From the NCBI RefSeq assembly GCF_026619415.1, contig NZ_JAOVZR010000001.1, positions 3,456,501 to 3,520,500 of the forward strand: a stretch of 64,000 nucleotides of DNA, read 5' to 3'. Shown here piece after piece: positions 63,318-64,000 of the stretch (its first letter is position 1; the number at the start of each line of letters is the position of its first letter). The position numbers and the translations under genes are program-made. The notes below the pieces were generated by a model, which worked only from the letters and a program-made list of their open reading frames with translations, did not search any database and had not been told where the DNA came from. The DNA comes from Hoeflea algicola (GTDB lineage Bacteria; Pseudomonadota; Alphaproteobacteria; Rhizobiales; Rhizobiaceae).

Positions 63318-63988
63318 GATCGTCGCTGCAATAGTTGCCAGCGTTGCTGCCTGCGGTTTTGGCCTGACGAGAAGTGCGTGGTCCTCGGGCTTCCGGGGCG
63401 AGGTAGAAGCACCAAATTCGACATGCGCTGAGTCTGAATAGCGACGGTGTTCGGCTGGCTCAGGACGGGGGTGGTCATGGTTTCCGTCACCCCGGTATGG
63501 CCGAGTGTGACAGCACGCTGAAGAAGCAGGTTGCGCTCTTTGAGCGTGCGGGCAATTGCCGTCAATCGTCGCTGCCGCTGATGGTTCATTTTGATGCGTC
63601 GTCGCAACGCGGAATTCATCGTCTGTCGGCGGTCAACAATTGAACCCAGGACCAGAGCAGTGATGATCCACGCCACCGGGCGAGCAAACAGCGTCGCGAG
63701 CTCGGTAGGCTCCAGGCCAATTGTTCCAACACGAAAACCGGTGCCAAAGATAAACATGGTGCTTACAGCAACCGCCGCCAGCAAGCCTCCTGACGAACCA
63801 TGTTGAATGGAAAACAGCAGCACCGGAATCCACATTGGATGAGGGGCAAGATCGAAGCCGAACCCGTTGCCGGTCAGGAGATAGGTAATGCTCCATATCG
63901 CAAGAACCAGAACCGTAAACTCGCCGGCCGCGAGTATGCGCCCGACGCGCCGGTGTCCAAGGTAGCGTGAAAGCCTTCCCCGCATCAA
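63314..63988 (-). CDS. PelD-like membrane protein, short
   Basis: 224 aa from 63988. Residues ~15-120 form four membrane helices like the N-terminus of PelD (DUF4118-like), followed by a basic coiled segment (RRRIKMNHQRQRRLTAIA) that normally leads into a GAF domain. After only ~60 further residues without a recognisable fold the frame ends. Full-length PelD is roughly twice as long and binds c-di-GMP through its degenerate GGDEF domain. That part is absent here. Four-base overlap with the next gene. Confidence 0.6.
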   Translation of the reverse strand: MMRGRLSRYLGHRRVGRILAAGEFTVLVLAIWSITYLLTGNGFGFDLAPHPMWIPVLLFSIQHGSSGGLLAAVAVSTMFIFGTGFRVGTIGLEPTELATLFARPVAWIITALVLGSIVDRRQTMNSALRRRIKMNHQRQRRLTAIARTLKERNLLLQRAVTLGHTGVTETMTTPVLSQPNTVAIQTQRMSNLVLLPRPGSPRTTHFSSGQNRRQQRWQLLQRRS

Positions 63989-64000
63989 ATCAGAAGCTCC

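Noticed and set aside
1..64000. Search for CRISPR arrays, tRNA and rRNA genes
   Set aside because: No regularly spaced repeats and no recognisable tRNA or rRNA sequence was seen by eye.

Overview
The window looks like chromosome of an alphaproteobacterium of the Hyphomicrobiales/Rhizobiaceae type (a Hoeflea- or Rhizobium-like organism is my guess from gene content, not proof). The support is a urtABCDE operon, a DUF1344 secreted protein, a Cys-type formate dehydrogenase locus with DUF3305/DUF3306 neighbours, and GC-rich coding. Roughly the first 16 kb is less GC-rich and has accessory content. The rest reads as ordinary chromosome apart from one decayed IS6 element near 58 kb.

Region 1 (1-5.5 kb) is a defence island. 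A SIR2-HerA pair (minus strand, herA cut by the window edge) stands divergent from a vsr - C5 cytosine methyltransferase - putative PD-(D/E)XK endonuclease cassette. Region 2 (5.8-16 kb) is a mobilisation module: an ArdA antirestriction protein, small unknown proteins, a VirD4/TraG coupling protein, a relaxase and a MobC-like accessory protein. No integrase or mating-pair genes are visible. Inserted between coupling protein and relaxase, on the opposite strand, is a 1228-aa chimera of inverse-autotransporter barrel, FecR-like domain, Ig-like domains and a phage-spike-like lectin end.

Region 3 (16.4-24 kb) has an EAL phosphodiesterase, a type V autotransporter with a repeated passenger, and three small exported proteins, two of them Gly-rich. 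Region 4 (24.3-32.2 kb) is sugar and envelope metabolism: a HAD-UbiA prenyltransferase and a DprE1-like oxidase, gpsA, a mannose-1-P guanylyltransferase/AGE-epimerase fusion, and phosphomannomutase. Region 5 (32.2-37.9 kb, minus) is the urea uptake operon urtABCDE.

Region 6 (38.3-57.6 kb) is a nearly complete biogenesis island for a membrane-bound formate dehydrogenase. It holds a TorD-like chaperone, a TAT peptide protein, fdhA, fdhB, fdhC (frameshifted as read), a 42-aa membrane protein, several DUF proteins, a large multi-[4Fe-4S] protein, an Mrp Fe-S carrier, a tungstate transporter (tupBCA), and moeA-mobB-mobA-fdhD-tusA for cofactor synthesis and sulfuration. The tungstate transporter suggests that the enzyme may use tungsten. 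A broken IS6-family element sits directly upstream of tusA.

Region 7 (58.8-64 kb) is part of a Pel-type exopolysaccharide cluster: a TM1410-like glycoside hydrolase, pelG, pelF, and short pelE-like and pelD-like proteins. The PelD-like protein appears to lack the usual c-di-GMP-binding C-terminal region.
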